Of a DNA stretch of 64,000 bases, positions 35,026-44,694 are shown one piece after another; positions within the stretch are counted from its first letter, which is position 1; every line of letters begins with the position of its first letter. The position numbers were made by a program, and so were the translations under genes. The stretch spans positions 1 through 64,000 of the forward strand of contig CALXLT010000052.1 in NCBI GenBank assembly GCA_944389275.1. The letters run 5' to 3'. The notes under the pieces were generated by a model. That model saw only the letters and a program-made list of their open reading frames with translations, was not told where the DNA came from and searched no databases. The stretch is from an uncultured Spirochaetaceae bacterium (GTDB taxonomy: Bacteria > Spirochaetota > Spirochaetia > Sphaerochaetales > Sphaerochaetaceae).

Positions 35026-35630
35026 TTGCCGTAGATGTGCAGGAACTCGTTAAGCTCATCCATTATCCTAGAGCGGCACTTCCCGCATGCGGTGCAGCAT
35101 CCGGTCGCTTCCTGGAGCTCATCGAAGTTCCTTACCTTATCATTCTTCACGAGATCCTCGATCATCTGGTCAGTCACGCCCCTGCACTCGCAGATGACCT
35201 TCGCCGTGCTGCTCTTGAGTTTATTCTCGATGCCGTTCCTCTCCAGATAGTCATCGATCGCGGCCCTCAGCGCCTTGTCCCCGAGGACAGAGCAGTGGAA
35301 CTTATGCTCAGGAAGCCCGCCAAGGGCATCCGTGATCTTCTCCGGCGTTATATGATAGGCATCCTCAAGCGTCATGCCGATCGCGATCTCGCTCATCATC
35401 GATGTCGACGCGATTGCCGACGCGCAGCCATACGTGAGCCATCTCAGGGCCTTGATCCTGCCGTTCTCGACCTGTATGCCGACCCTCATCTGATCGCCGC
35501 AGGCGAGGGAGCCTACCTCCCCGACCCCATCCGGCTCGAAATCCTCGCCCTCCTTCCAGAGGTTGCGTGGATTCATGAAGTGATCCTTTACCGTATCCGT
35601 ATATACCCAATCCGCCATGAAGCTTGCCAT
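35022..35630 (-). CDS. NifU-type Fe-S cluster scaffold with BFD-like [2Fe-2S] domain
   Basis: A 202-residue scaffold. The N-terminal IscU-like domain has the three cluster Cys in SLACGDQM, TYGCASA and KFHCSVLG. The C-terminal BFD-like domain has ICECRGVT and CCTACGKCR, binding a second [2Fe-2S] cluster. The C-terminal Nfu domain of full NifU is missing. It lies 1 base after the nifS gene, its sulfur donor. Confidence 0.9.
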   Translation of the reverse strand: MASFMADWVYTDTVKDHFMNPRNLWKEGEDFEPDGVGEVGSLACGDQMRVGIQVENGRIKALRWLTYGCASAIASTSMMSEIAIGMTLEDAYHITPEKITDALGGLPEHKFHCSVLGDKALRAAIDDYLERNGIENKLKSSTAKVICECRGVTDQMIEDLVKNDKVRNFDELQEATGCCTACGKCRSRIMDELNEFLHIYGK

Positions 35631-35631
35631 A

Positions 35632-36801
35632 TCACGCCTTCCTTGTGCTCATATTCCTTATTCTCTCGATGATGGGAGGAAGCTTCTCGAGCACGTAGTC
35701 GACATCCTCCATCGTGTTATAGCGTCCGAACGAGAAGCGGACAGAGCCATGCGCGATCTCAACGGGAAGGCCCGAGGCGAGAAGCACGTAGCTTGGCTCG
35801 AGCGATCCCGTCGCGCAGGCGGATCCTGTAGATACCTCTATCCCCTCGAGATCCAGATAAAGGAGTATGGATTCCCCTTCCGCTCTCGGGAACGAGACAT
35901 TCAGCGTCCCCGGCAGGCACAGCGACTCGTCATTCGAGCCATTGATGACCACGTCGGGTATCCTCTCCTCTATTCCCTTCCTCAGCGCCTCCCTCATGGC
36001 CCAGAGCCTGTCATGCTCTTCCTTTATCGAGGTGCGGGCGAGCTCGGCGGCCTTGCCTATGCCGAAGATGGCCTGGTTGTTGTATGTCCCTGCCCTCATT
36101 CCGCCTTCCTGATGCCCGCCATGGACGAACGGGGCAAGAGGGACGCCGGGGCGAGCGTACAGCACGCCAACTCCCTTCGGTCCATAGAACTTATGGCCTG
36201 AGAGTGAGAGGTAATCGACATCCAGGTCCTTCACCGATACCGGTATCTTGCCGATAGCCTGAGTCGCGTCGGTGTGCATATAGGCGCCTTTCGCGTGGGC
36301 CATGGCAGCGATCTCCCTAACCGGCTGGATGGTCCCGGTCTCATTGTTGCCAAGCATAACGGAAACCAAGGCGGTATCATCGCCAATGAGCTTCTCCATC
36401 TCGGAGAGGATGACGCGGCCGATCCTATCGACAGGGCAGAGGTCGATCCTATAGCCCTTCGCCTTGAGATACTTCACGGTCTCGATCGTCGCGGGATGCT
36501 CCACTGTGGTGGTCACGATCCGATCGCGCTTTTCTCCCTCGTCTATGAGGTCACGGAAGATGGAGAAGACTGTGTTGTTGCTCTCCGAGGCCCCGGACGT
36601 GAAGACCACGCCGCTCTTATCGCCATCGATGAGGGAAGCGATCTCCCCCCTCGCCCAATCTATGCCGCTTGAAGCCTGCCGCCCTATCGAGTGCATGCTG
36701 GAAGCGTTGCCATACAGCGCGTCATTGTCATGGATGAACGAGACAACCTCATCAGCCATGCGTGTCGTGCCGTTGTTATCAAGGTAGACATATCTATCCA
36801 T
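35632..36801 (-). CDS. Cysteine desulfurase, NifS/IscS type
   Basis: PLP enzyme that supplies sulfur from cysteine to the adjacent scaffold. 389 residues from the start MDRYVYLDNNGTT, which has TGAGG upstream; a longer frame to 36846 adds 15 atypical residues. The PLP Lys is in SLSGHKFYGPKGVGVLY, and the catalytic Cys is in STGSACATGSLEPS. Followed directly by nifU and the HTH gene. Confidence 0.94.
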   Translation of the reverse strand: MDRYVYLDNNGTTRMADEVVSFIHDNDALYGNASSMHSIGRQASSGIDWARGEIASLIDGDKSGVVFTSGASESNNTVFSIFRDLIDEGEKRDRIVTTTVEHPATIETVKYLKAKGYRIDLCPVDRIGRVILSEMEKLIGDDTALVSVMLGNNETGTIQPVREIAAMAHAKGAYMHTDATQAIGKIPVSVKDLDVDYLSLSGHKFYGPKGVGVLYARPGVPLAPFVHGGHQEGGMRAGTYNNQAIFGIGKAAELARTSIKEEHDRLWAMREALRKGIEERIPDVVINGSNDESLCLPGTLNVSFPRAEGESILLYLDLEGIEVSTGSACATGSLEPSYVLLASGLPVEIAHGSVRFSFGRYNTMEDVDYVLEKLPPIIERIRNMSTRKA

Positions 36802-36852
36802 ATTTTGCCTCATCCGTAAAATATTAGCTTTGACCCTTGTGGTCAACCTCCG

Positions 36853-37149
36853 CTAGAGGCTTTCCTCAACCACGGCCCTCTTGTCACGGCGAAGCCTTAT
36901 GTGATGCCTTCTCGCCCATTCGATGTAAGCGCAGCCAGGAGGGAGCGCGTCCCCCGCGACAGCATCCCACAGCGTGACCTTGGAGCACTCGGGACAGAGC
37001 CTGAAGCGATCGGCGTACACGGAGCAGAGCCCTGTCGATACATCCAGGAATCGGCATGGGGAGGACTTGTTTATGACCACCTCGTCTGAAAAGGACGTGC
37101 GCTCATAGCAGCATAGCGAGCAGCGCCTGCAGATATCCTCCCACCTCAT
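36853..37149 (-). CDS. YkgJ-family zinc/iron-chelating cysteine cluster protein
   Basis: A 98-residue protein with eight Cys arranged as CRRCSLCC near the start, then PCRFLD, GLCSVYADRF and LCPEC, the YkgJ (CxxCxxCC) pattern. It probably binds a metal or Fe-S cluster. It overlaps surE by 4 bases. Confidence 0.8.
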   Translation of the reverse strand: MRWEDICRRCSLCCYERTSFSDEVVINKSSPCRFLDVSTGLCSVYADRFRLCPECSKVTLWDAVAGDALPPGCAYIEWARRHHIRLRRDKRAVVEESL

Positions 37150-37880
37150 AGCGAAAGGCTGTCCATGGCGGATGAATAATGCGGAAGGACGTCAACGAGC
37201 GTCACGGACGCCAGACCCGAGCGGCATATCTCATAATCGGCCCTGTACTCGCCTTCCGCCGGGAACCTATGGAACTCGCATCCCCTTATCTCAAGCTCCT
37301 TCACCGGCCCGTCCTCACTGACCACTGAGATATCATCAAGATAGCGCACGAAGCCTATCCCGCCCTTCTCCCAGCCACCGCTGAACGAGGATGGGACGTT
37401 TATGTTGAGGAAGGTCATGGGACGTATCACGGAAGAGAATGAGTCAAGGTTATCGAGCACGAAGCGCGCGGCCTTCTCGAATGTCTCCTCGCCGCATCCA
37501 TCCTCCGCGGATAGGGCGATGGCCTTCATGCCATAGAACGCGGCCTGGCGCGCCGCGGCGCACGTGCCTGAGTACACGATATCTGCGGAGAGATTGTAGC
37601 CATGGTTTATGCCAGCTATCACGATATCAGGCTGGACGGGGAACAGCGAGCATCTGTGGCTGTATATTATGCAGTCCGCCGGAGTGCCTGAGACATGGAA
37701 GCGCCTTGGGCCATACTCAGTCACCCGCACGCGTCCCTGTATCGTCATCGAATGGGACTTGCCGCTCTGCTCCCTGTCAGGAGCCGCGACAGTCACCTCA
37801 TGGGATCCGGACAGCACCCTGTCCAGGACATTTATGCCAAGGGCTTCATAGCCATCATCATTAGAGAGAAGGATATTCAT
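37146..37880 (-). CDS. surE: 5'/3'-nucleotidase SurE
   Basis: Metal-dependent nucleotidase of 244 residues. The N-terminus LLSNDDGYEALGI carries the Asp-Asp metal site; PDREQSGKSHSMT and SGTPADC, followed later by GINHGYNLSADIVYSGTCAAARQA-type blocks, complete the family pattern. It overlaps the galactokinase-like gene by 20 bases. Confidence 0.94.
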   Translation of the reverse strand: MNILLSNDDGYEALGINVLDRVLSGSHEVTVAAPDREQSGKSHSMTIQGRVRVTEYGPRRFHVSGTPADCIIYSHRCSLFPVQPDIVIAGINHGYNLSADIVYSGTCAAARQAAFYGMKAIALSAEDGCGEETFEKAARFVLDNLDSFSSVIRPMTFLNINVPSSFSGGWEKGGIGFVRYLDDISVVSEDGPVKELEIRGCEFHRFPAEGEYRADYEICRSGLASVTLVDVLPHYSSAMDSLSL

Positions 37881-39039
37881 CAGGTCCTATTATCCTCAGC
37901 CCGCTTGAAGGCACGTACTCGCGCATTATCGGATGGAAGCCGAATATCCTCTCATACTCCTCAAGCTGCTTGCCGTAAAGCTCCACGGCATCCTTCTCTA
38001 TAAGGGCCACAAGCGTCCCGGATATCCCTACCGATATCTCCGTGATCCCCTTGACGCCAGCTACCTCCACGCCCCTCCTGACAAGCCATTCCACCTCAGG
38101 GGAAGTAAGGTCAGCCAGCTCGGATATATTCCTCTGCTCCGCGGCGAATATCTTGCCGAATGCCGTCGCGTCGCCTGACTTTATCGCGTCAAGCCCCTTC
38201 CGGGCGAACGCGGAATCCTCGACGACGAAGCTTATCGTCCTCTTGAGATCCTCGGGAAGCGGAAGATGGAGATGCCTGATGCCGCGTTCGGTAAGCCCGT
38301 TGAGCTTCTCCCCGTAAGGGAGGGCCTCCTTGGTCATCTTCGCCGCCTTCACGCAGTTCTCCCTGAATATCTCGACCTCCGCCGAGAGCTCATCCTCCGG
38401 CAGTGAGCAGTCTATGAAGTAGGATCCGACCCCGCCGCTGGCCGTGAAAGGATAGTCAAAGACCTCATAATCATAGGACTCGAGGTTGAAGAAGATTATC
38501 CTCCCCTGCTCGGCCGTGAAGAGAGTCACAAGGTCACGGAGCCTTGAGCCATATCTCGTGATGTATCTATTGGCGCCGAAGCTCAGCCTCATCATCCTGT
38601 TGGCGTCAAGGCCAAGCGAGAAAAGCGAATTGAGGCCATAGATCATGCCGGAGACTATTGCCGCCGTTATCGAGGGAGCGTCGGCGCTGGCGCTCTGCCC
38701 CTTGAATGTCATATCGAATCCGGAGATAGGGAGCTCGGATGAGAGCAGGCACTGGCAGACAGCCTTGACGATGGCAGCCCACTTATCCTCCTTGCGCTCC
38801 TTGAGGGCGGAAAGCTGGAACTTCTTGCGCTCCCCCTTCGTGGCGTTGAACACCCTTACCGTATTGTCATCTCGCCGCGTCAGGGCCACGCGAAGGCCAT
38901 GATCATTGGTGCTCATCAGAGCATAGCCACTGCAGTATTCGGCAAAGGCTCCAAGCAGCGTAGTGACCTGCGGAACCTCCACGAGAACGCCAGGTTCCGC
39001 CCCATATTCTCCCTGATGTGCTTTTGCTGTGCCGTCCAT
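37861..39039 (-). CDS. Degenerate galactokinase-like GHMP protein
   Basis: A 392-residue protein related to galactokinases. The opening VEVPQVTTLLGAFAEYCSGYALM aligns with the sugar-binding block, but lacks the usual RVNLIGEHTDY. The phosphate-binding loop GLSSSA is replaced by GQSASADAPS. Catalysis as a sugar kinase is doubtful, and a regulatory or structural role is possible. The ATG at 39039 has AAAGGTG upstream. TTGCAT/TATAAT lie just before. Confidence 0.6.
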   Translation of the reverse strand: MDGTAKAHQGEYGAEPGVLVEVPQVTTLLGAFAEYCSGYALMSTNDHGLRVALTRRDDNTVRVFNATKGERKKFQLSALKERKEDKWAAIVKAVCQCLLSSELPISGFDMTFKGQSASADAPSITAAIVSGMIYGLNSLFSLGLDANRMMRLSFGANRYITRYGSRLRDLVTLFTAEQGRIIFFNLESYDYEVFDYPFTASGGVGSYFIDCSLPEDELSAEVEIFRENCVKAAKMTKEALPYGEKLNGLTERGIRHLHLPLPEDLKRTISFVVEDSAFARKGLDAIKSGDATAFGKIFAAEQRNISELADLTSPEVEWLVRRGVEVAGVKGITEISVGISGTLVALIEKDAVELYGKQLEEYERIFGFHPIMREYVPSSGLRIIGPDEYPSL

Positions 39040-39058
39040 CAATACACCTTTCGGAGAG

Positions 39059-39088
39059 ATTATAGAGAATAGGAAGCAGATGATGCAA
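39059..39088 (-). promoter_or_regulatory. Promoter of the galactokinase-like/surE/ykgJ operon
   Basis: On the minus strand TTGCAT (39083-39088) and a perfect TATAAT (39059-39064) are 18 bases apart, followed by a 19-base leader with AAAGGTG. Confidence 0.6.
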
Positions 39089-39180
39089 GCGCGGCGATAG
39101 CAAGGCGATACGCCGCATCAAAATGCACGCCGTGGCTGACTTTGCCTATCATGGATCTCCTCCGCATAGAAAAGCAGAAA

Positions 39181-39200
39181 GGCAGGACGATCATCCTGCC
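39181..39200 (-). terminator. Intrinsic terminator after rpmE
   Basis: GGCAGGA (39181-39187) pairs with TCCTGCC (39194-39200), extendable by flanking A/T pairs. On the minus strand TTTCTGCTTTTC follows. It ends 26 bases beyond the rpmE stop. Confidence 0.65.
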
Positions 39201-39225
39201 TTCCAATATGCATACCTCCGCACGC

Positions 39226-39435
39226 TTAGTTGTTCGTGCTTCTGTTGTACCTCTTGTTGAAGCGCTCGACACGGCCTGTCGTGTCAACGAGCTTCTGCGT
39301 GCCTGTGAAGAACGGATGGCATGCTGAGCAGATCTCAACATGCAGGTTCTTCGCGGTGGACTTCGTCTTGATCACATTGCCGCATGAGCAATGGATTTCC
39401 TGGAGAGTGTACTCAGGATGGATATTCTTCTTCAT
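39226..39435 (-). CDS. rpmE: 50S ribosomal protein L31, zinc-binding form
   Basis: A 69-residue ribosomal protein. Cys in CSCGNV and CSACHPFF form the C+ zinc-binding set, and [20 protein letters not shown] is the family block. It lies 52 bases after rho on the same strand, the common rho-rpmE order. AAAGGAG-type site precedes the ATG. Confidence 0.96.
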   Translation of the reverse strand: MKKNIHPEYTLQEIHCSCGNVIKTKSTAKNLHVEICSACHPFFTGTQKLVDTTGRVERFNKRYNRSTNN

Positions 39436-39487
39436 CTTTCTTTCCTCCGAATTATGTAATATCGCCTGCTTTCACAGGCAAGGGATC

Positions 39488-41293
39488 TCAAACCATCCTC
39501 GCCGGCGCGTTCATCGAGTCGAGGAACTCCTTATTGTTGTTTGTTTTCCTCATCTTGTCAATGATGCTCACGGACATATCCATATCGTCAAGGTTGCCGA
39601 AGGCTGTGCGGAGAAGGTACACGCGGGACCTGACATCCTCCGAGAGCAGCAGGTCATCCCTTCTCGTTCCGGACTTCTTGATGTTTATCGCTGGGAAGCG
39701 GCGGTTATCGGCCATCTTCCTGTCAAGGACGATCTCATTGTTTCCAGTGCCCTTGAACTCCTCGAATATGACCTCATCCATCCTCGATCCCGTCTCGATG
39801 AGAGCCGTTGATATGATCGTCAGCGAACCGCCTTCCTCTATGTTCCTCGCCGCTCCGAAGAACCTCTTGGGCTTATGAAGCGCGTTTGAGTCGACGCCGC
39901 CGGAGAGGATCTTGCCCGAGGCGGGCACAGTCTGGTTATATGCCCTCGCCAGCCTCGTGATGGAATCAAGGAGTATGACGACATCCTTCTTGTACTCCAC
40001 GAGCCTCTTCGCCCTCTCTATGACCATCTCCGCGACCTGCACGTGATGCTGGGCCTGCTCGTCGAACGTGCTCGCGATGACCTCGCCCTTCACGTTGCGG
40101 GACATGTCCGTCACTTCCTCAGGCCTCTCATCGACAAGGAGGACGATAAGCGTGACCTCAGGGTGGTTGGCTGTTATCGCATTGGCGATCTTCTGCATGA
40201 GGACGGTCTTTCCCGTGCGTGGCGGGGCGACTATCAGCGAGCGCTGTCCCTTGCCGATCGGGCAGAAGAGATCGACGACGCGCGTCGAGAGATCGGTAGC
40301 GTCGCTCTTATCGAGGATAGTCTCGAGATGAAGCCTCTCATCAGGGAAGATAGGCGTGAGGGAATCGAACGGGGCGCGGACCTTGGCCATCTTCGGCTCC
40401 TCGCCGTTGACCTTCAGCACGCGGATCACAGCGGCGCTCTTCTCGCCTTCGCGAGGCGCCCTGATCTGGCCGAATATGAAATCACCGGTCTTGAGGCCCA
40501 CTGCCTTGATGATCGACGCAGATATATATACATCCTCGGTTCCCGCCAGGTAGTTGTTCACGGCGTAGCGGACATAGCCGAAACTGCCGTCCTGGAGGAC
40601 CTCGAGAACGCCTTCGACGAACAAGGCGCCGCCGGACGCGGAATGGAGGCGAAGCATCTTGGCGATGAGATCCTGCTTGCGGCAGTCGAGTATGACATCC
40701 TCCGGGATTCCCGCCTCCCTCGCCCTGTCCCTGAGCTGATCAAGATGCAGGGCCGTCAGCACGGATATGTAAAGGCGCGGAGCGTCCGGGTGCTCATCGA
40801 TGTTGATCTCAGGAGGAAGCTCTTCCACGGCCCTTCTGTTCTTGCCGTTCTTCATCCTCTTGTCGCGGTGTCCCCTATAGTCCCTGTCGGCTTTCTCCGC
40901 TGGATAGTTCTTCGCCTCGGCTTCCGGGGCCTCCTCCTCGGCCGGGGCAGCGCCAGCGACGCCTGGAGCCATGTCCTCAGGTATGATGGAGGCCTCTTCA
41001 GGCGCGGGAGCGTCAGCAGCGGCATCCGCCTCCACGCTCTCCGGGATGAACGCCGGCTCTTCCTGCACCTCAGGCGCGTCCTCCGCGGCTGCTGTCTCTG
41101 CAGGAGACGCGGCATCATCGTTCTGCTTGCGGACCGTGACACGGGTGCGCTTCTTTATCGTTATCTTCCTCTTCGGGCTTTCTGATGCAGCCTTTGGCTT
41201 TCTTCCCCTTGGGGACTTGGCTACTGGCTCAGCCGCCGTTTCGGCAGATGGCTCTGATGGCACGCCATCATTCTCGTCAATGTAGTCTGACAT
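39488..41293 (-). CDS. rho: Transcription termination factor Rho with long N-terminal extension
   Basis: Hexameric RNA helicase that ends transcription. At 601 residues it is much longer than the about 420 of E. coli Rho. The first about 170 residues are low-complexity, with Lys/Arg-rich ([15 protein letters not shown]) and Ala/Glu/Pro-rich parts. The core starts near [16 protein letters not shown], followed by the RNA-binding cold-shock-like domain (SFGYVRY), the P-loop [12 protein letters not shown] and the Q/R-loop region [19 protein letters not shown]. Promoter at 41368-41396. Confidence 0.95.
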   Translation of the reverse strand: MSDYIDENDGVPSEPSAETAAEPVAKSPRGRKPKAASESPKRKITIKKRTRVTVRKQNDDAASPAETAAAEDAPEVQEEPAFIPESVEADAAADAPAPEEASIIPEDMAPGVAGAAPAEEEAPEAEAKNYPAEKADRDYRGHRDKRMKNGKNRRAVEELPPEINIDEHPDAPRLYISVLTALHLDQLRDRAREAGIPEDVILDCRKQDLIAKMLRLHSASGGALFVEGVLEVLQDGSFGYVRYAVNNYLAGTEDVYISASIIKAVGLKTGDFIFGQIRAPREGEKSAAVIRVLKVNGEEPKMAKVRAPFDSLTPIFPDERLHLETILDKSDATDLSTRVVDLFCPIGKGQRSLIVAPPRTGKTVLMQKIANAITANHPEVTLIVLLVDERPEEVTDMSRNVKGEVIASTFDEQAQHHVQVAEMVIERAKRLVEYKKDVVILLDSITRLARAYNQTVPASGKILSGGVDSNALHKPKRFFGAARNIEEGGSLTIISTALIETGSRMDEVIFEEFKGTGNNEIVLDRKMADNRRFPAINIKKSGTRRDDLLLSEDVRSRVYLLRTAFGNLDDMDMSVSIIDKMRKTNNNKEFLDSMNAPARMV

Positions 41294-41367
41294 TAAAATT
41301 GCTCCAGATTCTGAATTAGGTTATCTTTCTTGGAAATGCCCGTAAGGGCCAAATCATTAACACCTGC

Positions 41368-41396
41368 ATCTTATTACCATCGATAAAGCAAGTCAA
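41368..41396 (-). promoter_or_regulatory. Promoter of rho
   Basis: On the minus strand TTGACT (41391-41396) and TAAGAT (41368-41373) are 17 bases apart. The leader is about 70 bases, a length at which Rho autogenous control is possible. Confidence 0.65.
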
Positions 41397-41409
41397 CGCC
41401 CTATGGCAA

Positions 41410-41430
41410 GGCAGGCGCGATATGCCTGCC
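41410..41430 (-). terminator. Hairpin after cinA, weak terminator
   Basis: GGCAGGC (41410-41416) pairs perfectly with GCCTGCC (41424-41430) 10 bases beyond the cinA stop. No T-run follows on the minus strand, so termination may need Rho. Confidence 0.4.
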
Positions 41431-41439
41431 ATCACAGTC

Positions 41440-42678
41440 TCAGATATATCCCCAGCTCTCCGCTATGGCCTTCGCGTCCTCGCCCTCGATATACGCCGAA
41501 AGGAGGATAAGGGCCGCGGTCGCCGCCTTGCGCCGTATGGACGCGCGCCCCCAGGACGTGAAGCGGAAGAGCACCGACACGGTCTCCCTGTCCTTCCCTG
41601 ATAGCCCGATATACACAGTACCGACATCCTTGCCCTCGTCCTTATCAGGGCCGGCGACGCCAGTGACGGAAACGGAGTAATCAGAGCCGGTGAGCCTCCT
41701 CACGCCATCGGCCATGGCCTCAGCGCATCCGGAAGAGACCGTGCCCTCCTCATCTATGACGCGCCCGCTCACGCCAAGGACGTTCATCTTCACCGCCGCG
41801 GCGTAGGAAGTGACGGAGCCAAGCATATACTCAGAGGCGCCCTGCCGCTCAGTAAGGAGCATGGACAGAAGTCCTCCCGTGCAGCTTTCAGCCACGGACA
41901 CTGTCGCACCATGGCTCCTGAGAGAGCCTATCGCCATGGAAAGGGCATCGGTGTTCCCGTCAACCAGGCGAAGGGCGCCTACACGCTCCCTCAGCCTTCC
42001 GATAGCCTCATCGCGCTCCTTCCTCGTCTTTCCGGAGACATATAGTGATATCCTGTAATCCTGGAACCTCGTTCCCCAATCAAGCGCACTGTCAGCCTCC
42101 CCGCAAAGCTCCTCCAGCTTAGCCTCGGCGGTTATGAACGAGGTGTATTCATCCCTCTCGGCCTCCGGAAGGTCAAGCTTCTCGCGAAGAAGAGGAAGCA
42201 CGCTGTCATAGAGCATGGGGGTCATCTCGCGAGGCGGGCCTGGAAGGGAGATGAGAAGCGTACCGTTGCCATAGCCATAGAACCCGGGAGCCGTGCCATT
42301 CCTGTTCTCGATGATGGAGAAGCCCTCGGGAATCATGGCCTGGCGCTCGTTCGCTCCGTAGGCCTTGTCCCCAAGGCGGCCAAGTAGGAATGACCACGCC
42401 TCGGGATTCCTCACGAGGCCAACACCGGCAGCCTCGGCGATCACGGGACGCGTCATGTCATCGGAAGTCGGCCCGAGGCCTCCTGTGATTATCACGACAT
42501 CATTGCTGCGCATGAGGGCCTCGAGTATCTTCTCGATGCTGCCATCATCAGGGACGATGACGATCTCGGACACATGGACGCCCATGTGCGTGAGCTCCTT
42601 GGAAAGCAGGGATCCATGGCTATCCTGGATTATCCCGCGCGTGAGCTCCGTGCCGATTATGATAAAGCTGGCCTTCAT
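41440..42678 (-). CDS. cinA: CinA-like nicotinamide-nucleotide amidase/pyrophosphatase
   Basis: A 412-residue two-domain protein. The N-terminal MoCF-like domain has IIGTELTRGIIQDSH and TGGLGPTSDDMTRPVIAE (ADP-ribose pyrophosphatase). The C-terminal CinA domain has SVAESCTGGLLS, with the catalytic Ser and nearby GVSGRVIDEEGTVSSG (NMN deamidase). It recycles nicotinamide nucleotides. It overlaps lnt by 4 bases. Confidence 0.93.
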   Translation of the reverse strand: MKASFIIIGTELTRGIIQDSHGSLLSKELTHMGVHVSEIVIVPDDGSIEKILEALMRSNDVVIITGGLGPTSDDMTRPVIAEAAGVGLVRNPEAWSFLLGRLGDKAYGANERQAMIPEGFSIIENRNGTAPGFYGYGNGTLLISLPGPPREMTPMLYDSVLPLLREKLDLPEAERDEYTSFITAEAKLEELCGEADSALDWGTRFQDYRISLYVSGKTRKERDEAIGRLRERVGALRLVDGNTDALSMAIGSLRSHGATVSVAESCTGGLLSMLLTERQGASEYMLGSVTSYAAAVKMNVLGVSGRVIDEEGTVSSGCAEAMADGVRRLTGSDYSVSVTGVAGPDKDEGKDVGTVYIGLSGKDRETVSVLFRFTSWGRASIRRKAATAALILLSAYIEGEDAKAIAESWGYI

Positions 42679-44348
42679 CTCTTCCTCGCCTTCTCCATGA
42701 TCTTCAGCACGGCGCCCGCCACGAGGAGCAGCGCCGACGCGTATGAGGCCACGCGCGCGAAGAGGTTCGGATGCTGGACGAAGAACGTGTCAGGATTGCT
42801 CTCATGGGTGAACACGGGCACATGATAGAGCTTCCAGCCCATCTCGAACGGAACCATCTCATCATGCTTCGTTCCCTCCGGGGTTATGAGGCAGGTGATG
42901 CCGCTGTTGGTGCCCCTGATCGTTGACTTCCTTGTCTCGATGCTCCTGAACGAGGCCATCGCCGCGTGCTGCATCTCCGCGGAGACACGCTTTGACCAGT
43001 TGTCATTCGACATATTGAGGATGACATCAGCGCCGTTGGCGACGAATCCCGCGCTTATATCGGCAAACGTGTCCTCGAAGCATATAGGAGTGGAGAACTT
43101 CACGCCATCGGCCTCGAAGACCACCGGCTCGTCGCCCTGCTCCCACCACTGGTAATCATTGGCGAGCAGGAGATTGTAAAGCCATGGAAGCTCCTTCTCA
43201 TATGGGAAGTGCTCCGTGAACGGCACGAGATGCTGCTTGCGGTATGTCTCCTTGATCTCCCCATCATCGAAGAGGATCACGGTATTGTAGTCAGTCCTGT
43301 TCGTGGAGCCATCCTCAAGGATCGGCGGAAGGGACGGATCCTTTATGATGCCCTCAGGGTTGCCGGTCACGAGAGGCACTCCGAGATTAGAGCCGAACGA
43401 CACGAAATCATCGACCATGGCGGCTGTAGCCTCGTATCCCGAGCCCTCGACAGAGTACTTGGTATGCCAGGCTACGGACGGCACGAACGCGGTCTCGCTC
43501 CATATGACTATATCCGGATCGGTCGCGGCCATCGCCTCAAGCGTGAGGCGGCGCAGGTTGTTGAAGTTGTGCAGATAGGTCATGTATCCGCCCTTCCAGG
43601 AGTCATGGTTATGCTGCACCGCCACGACATCCCATACCCTATCCGGTTCCTTGCCTCTCCATTCGCCGATCTTCACGGCGCCATAGATGAGAGTGAGGAC
43701 CATAAGCGCGGCCCATATGGCCAAGGGCACGATGTTTGACATGATGAACTGGCGGAAGGCCGGCGCGCGGCGGGAAAGGGCATCCATGAGATAGCGGCCC
43801 AGAAACGCCTGCGGTACAACGGCAAGGAACGTGACGCCCCAGATCCCCGTTATATCCGCGATCTGCGTCAGAAGCGGGACGCTGTAGAACGCGTACGCTA
43901 TATTGCCGTACGGGAATCCCGCGAACCAGCTCTCGGAAAGATACTCATACGCGACCCAGATGACGCTCTGCGCGACCCAGCCGAAGCGTCTGAAGAATGA
44001 GTCCGCGGCCTTGAGGGCAAAGAAGAGGACCAAAGTCTCCAGCCCGTTGATTATAGGTATGAGGAGTATGGCCAGGGCATGGAACCCCTTGAGCCAGTAC
44101 GCGAAGAATATGTAATAGACGAAGCCGAAGAGGAAGCCATAGCCCCCCACGACCTTCCACGACGTGTTCCTCACGACCGCGAATAGGGGGATGAGCGCGA
44201 AGAATGCCAGGATCCATATGCCGCGCTCGGACATGAAGCCCGGGGACGCGATCGAAAGGAAGAACGCGGAGAAAAGCAAAGCAAGAACCTCAGAACCTAG
44301 GGTCCTGAGGCTTCTTCTTTTGGTATAATCTAGAATTGTACCTTCCAA
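42675..44348 (-). CDS. lnt: Apolipoprotein N-acyltransferase
   Basis: Adds the third acyl chain to outer-membrane lipoproteins. The 557-residue protein has about seven membrane helices (residues 15-225 and one near the end). The nitrilase-like domain carries the catalytic Glu (VIWSETAF), Lys (YRKQHLVPFTEHFP) and Cys (TPICFEDTF). TTG start at 44348, with GAGG well placed upstream. Follows the HU gene by 5 bases. Confidence 0.94.
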   Translation of the reverse strand: MEGTILDYTKRRSLRTLGSEVLALLFSAFFLSIASPGFMSERGIWILAFFALIPLFAVVRNTSWKVVGGYGFLFGFVYYIFFAYWLKGFHALAILLIPIINGLETLVLFFALKAADSFFRRFGWVAQSVIWVAYEYLSESWFAGFPYGNIAYAFYSVPLLTQIADITGIWGVTFLAVVPQAFLGRYLMDALSRRAPAFRQFIMSNIVPLAIWAALMVLTLIYGAVKIGEWRGKEPDRVWDVVAVQHNHDSWKGGYMTYLHNFNNLRRLTLEAMAATDPDIVIWSETAFVPSVAWHTKYSVEGSGYEATAAMVDDFVSFGSNLGVPLVTGNPEGIIKDPSLPPILEDGSTNRTDYNTVILFDDGEIKETYRKQHLVPFTEHFPYEKELPWLYNLLLANDYQWWEQGDEPVVFEADGVKFSTPICFEDTFADISAGFVANGADVILNMSNDNWSKRVSAEMQHAAMASFRSIETRKSTIRGTNSGITCLITPEGTKHDEMVPFEMGWKLYHVPVFTHESNPDTFFVQHPNLFARVASYASALLLVAGAVLKIMEKARKR

Positions 44349-44353
44349 GGTTG

Positions 44354-44668
44354 TTATTCCTCGTCCTTGCCGCCTGTGATATCCCAGACGAAATCCTTCA
44401 GCTCCTTTCCGGCCCTGAAGAGAGCGACGCCATGCCTATCGACGGACACGACATCACCAGTCTTGGGATTGCGGGCCTTCTCACGGCCCTTCCTGATGCG
44501 GACCTCGAACGTACCGAATCCACGGAGCTCGATCACGCGATTGTCCTTAAGCCCATCCTTGATCTCTTCGAAAAGCTCGTCTATGACCTGGTGGATATCC
44601 GTACGATTCAGGCCGAGCTTCTGATGTATATTCTCAATGATAGTGGCCTTAGTCAGTTTCTGATCCAT
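44354..44668 (-). CDS. HU/IHF-type DNA-binding protein
   Basis: A 104-residue nucleoid protein. The arm region GFGTFEVRIRKGREKARNPKTGD matches the HU/IHF signature. The C-terminal extension FRAGKELKDFVWDITGG is somewhat longer than in HU. GGGAG precedes the ATG. Likely dimerises and bends DNA; HU versus IHF is not decided. Confidence 0.92.
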   Translation of the reverse strand: MDQKLTKATIIENIHQKLGLNRTDIHQVIDELFEEIKDGLKDNRVIELRGFGTFEVRIRKGREKARNPKTGDVVSVDRHGVALFRAGKELKDFVWDITGGKDEE

Positions 44669-44694
44669 GGTAAACTCCCGAAAAGATAGATCGA

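Noticed and set aside
39060..39341. Short frames upstream of the galactokinase-like gene and across rpmE
   Set aside because: They overlap the promoter, the rpmE terminator and rpmE itself, and have no family.
40043..41185. 380-codon frame antisense to rho
   Set aside because: Leu/Arg/His-rich shadow translation of the rho coding strand.
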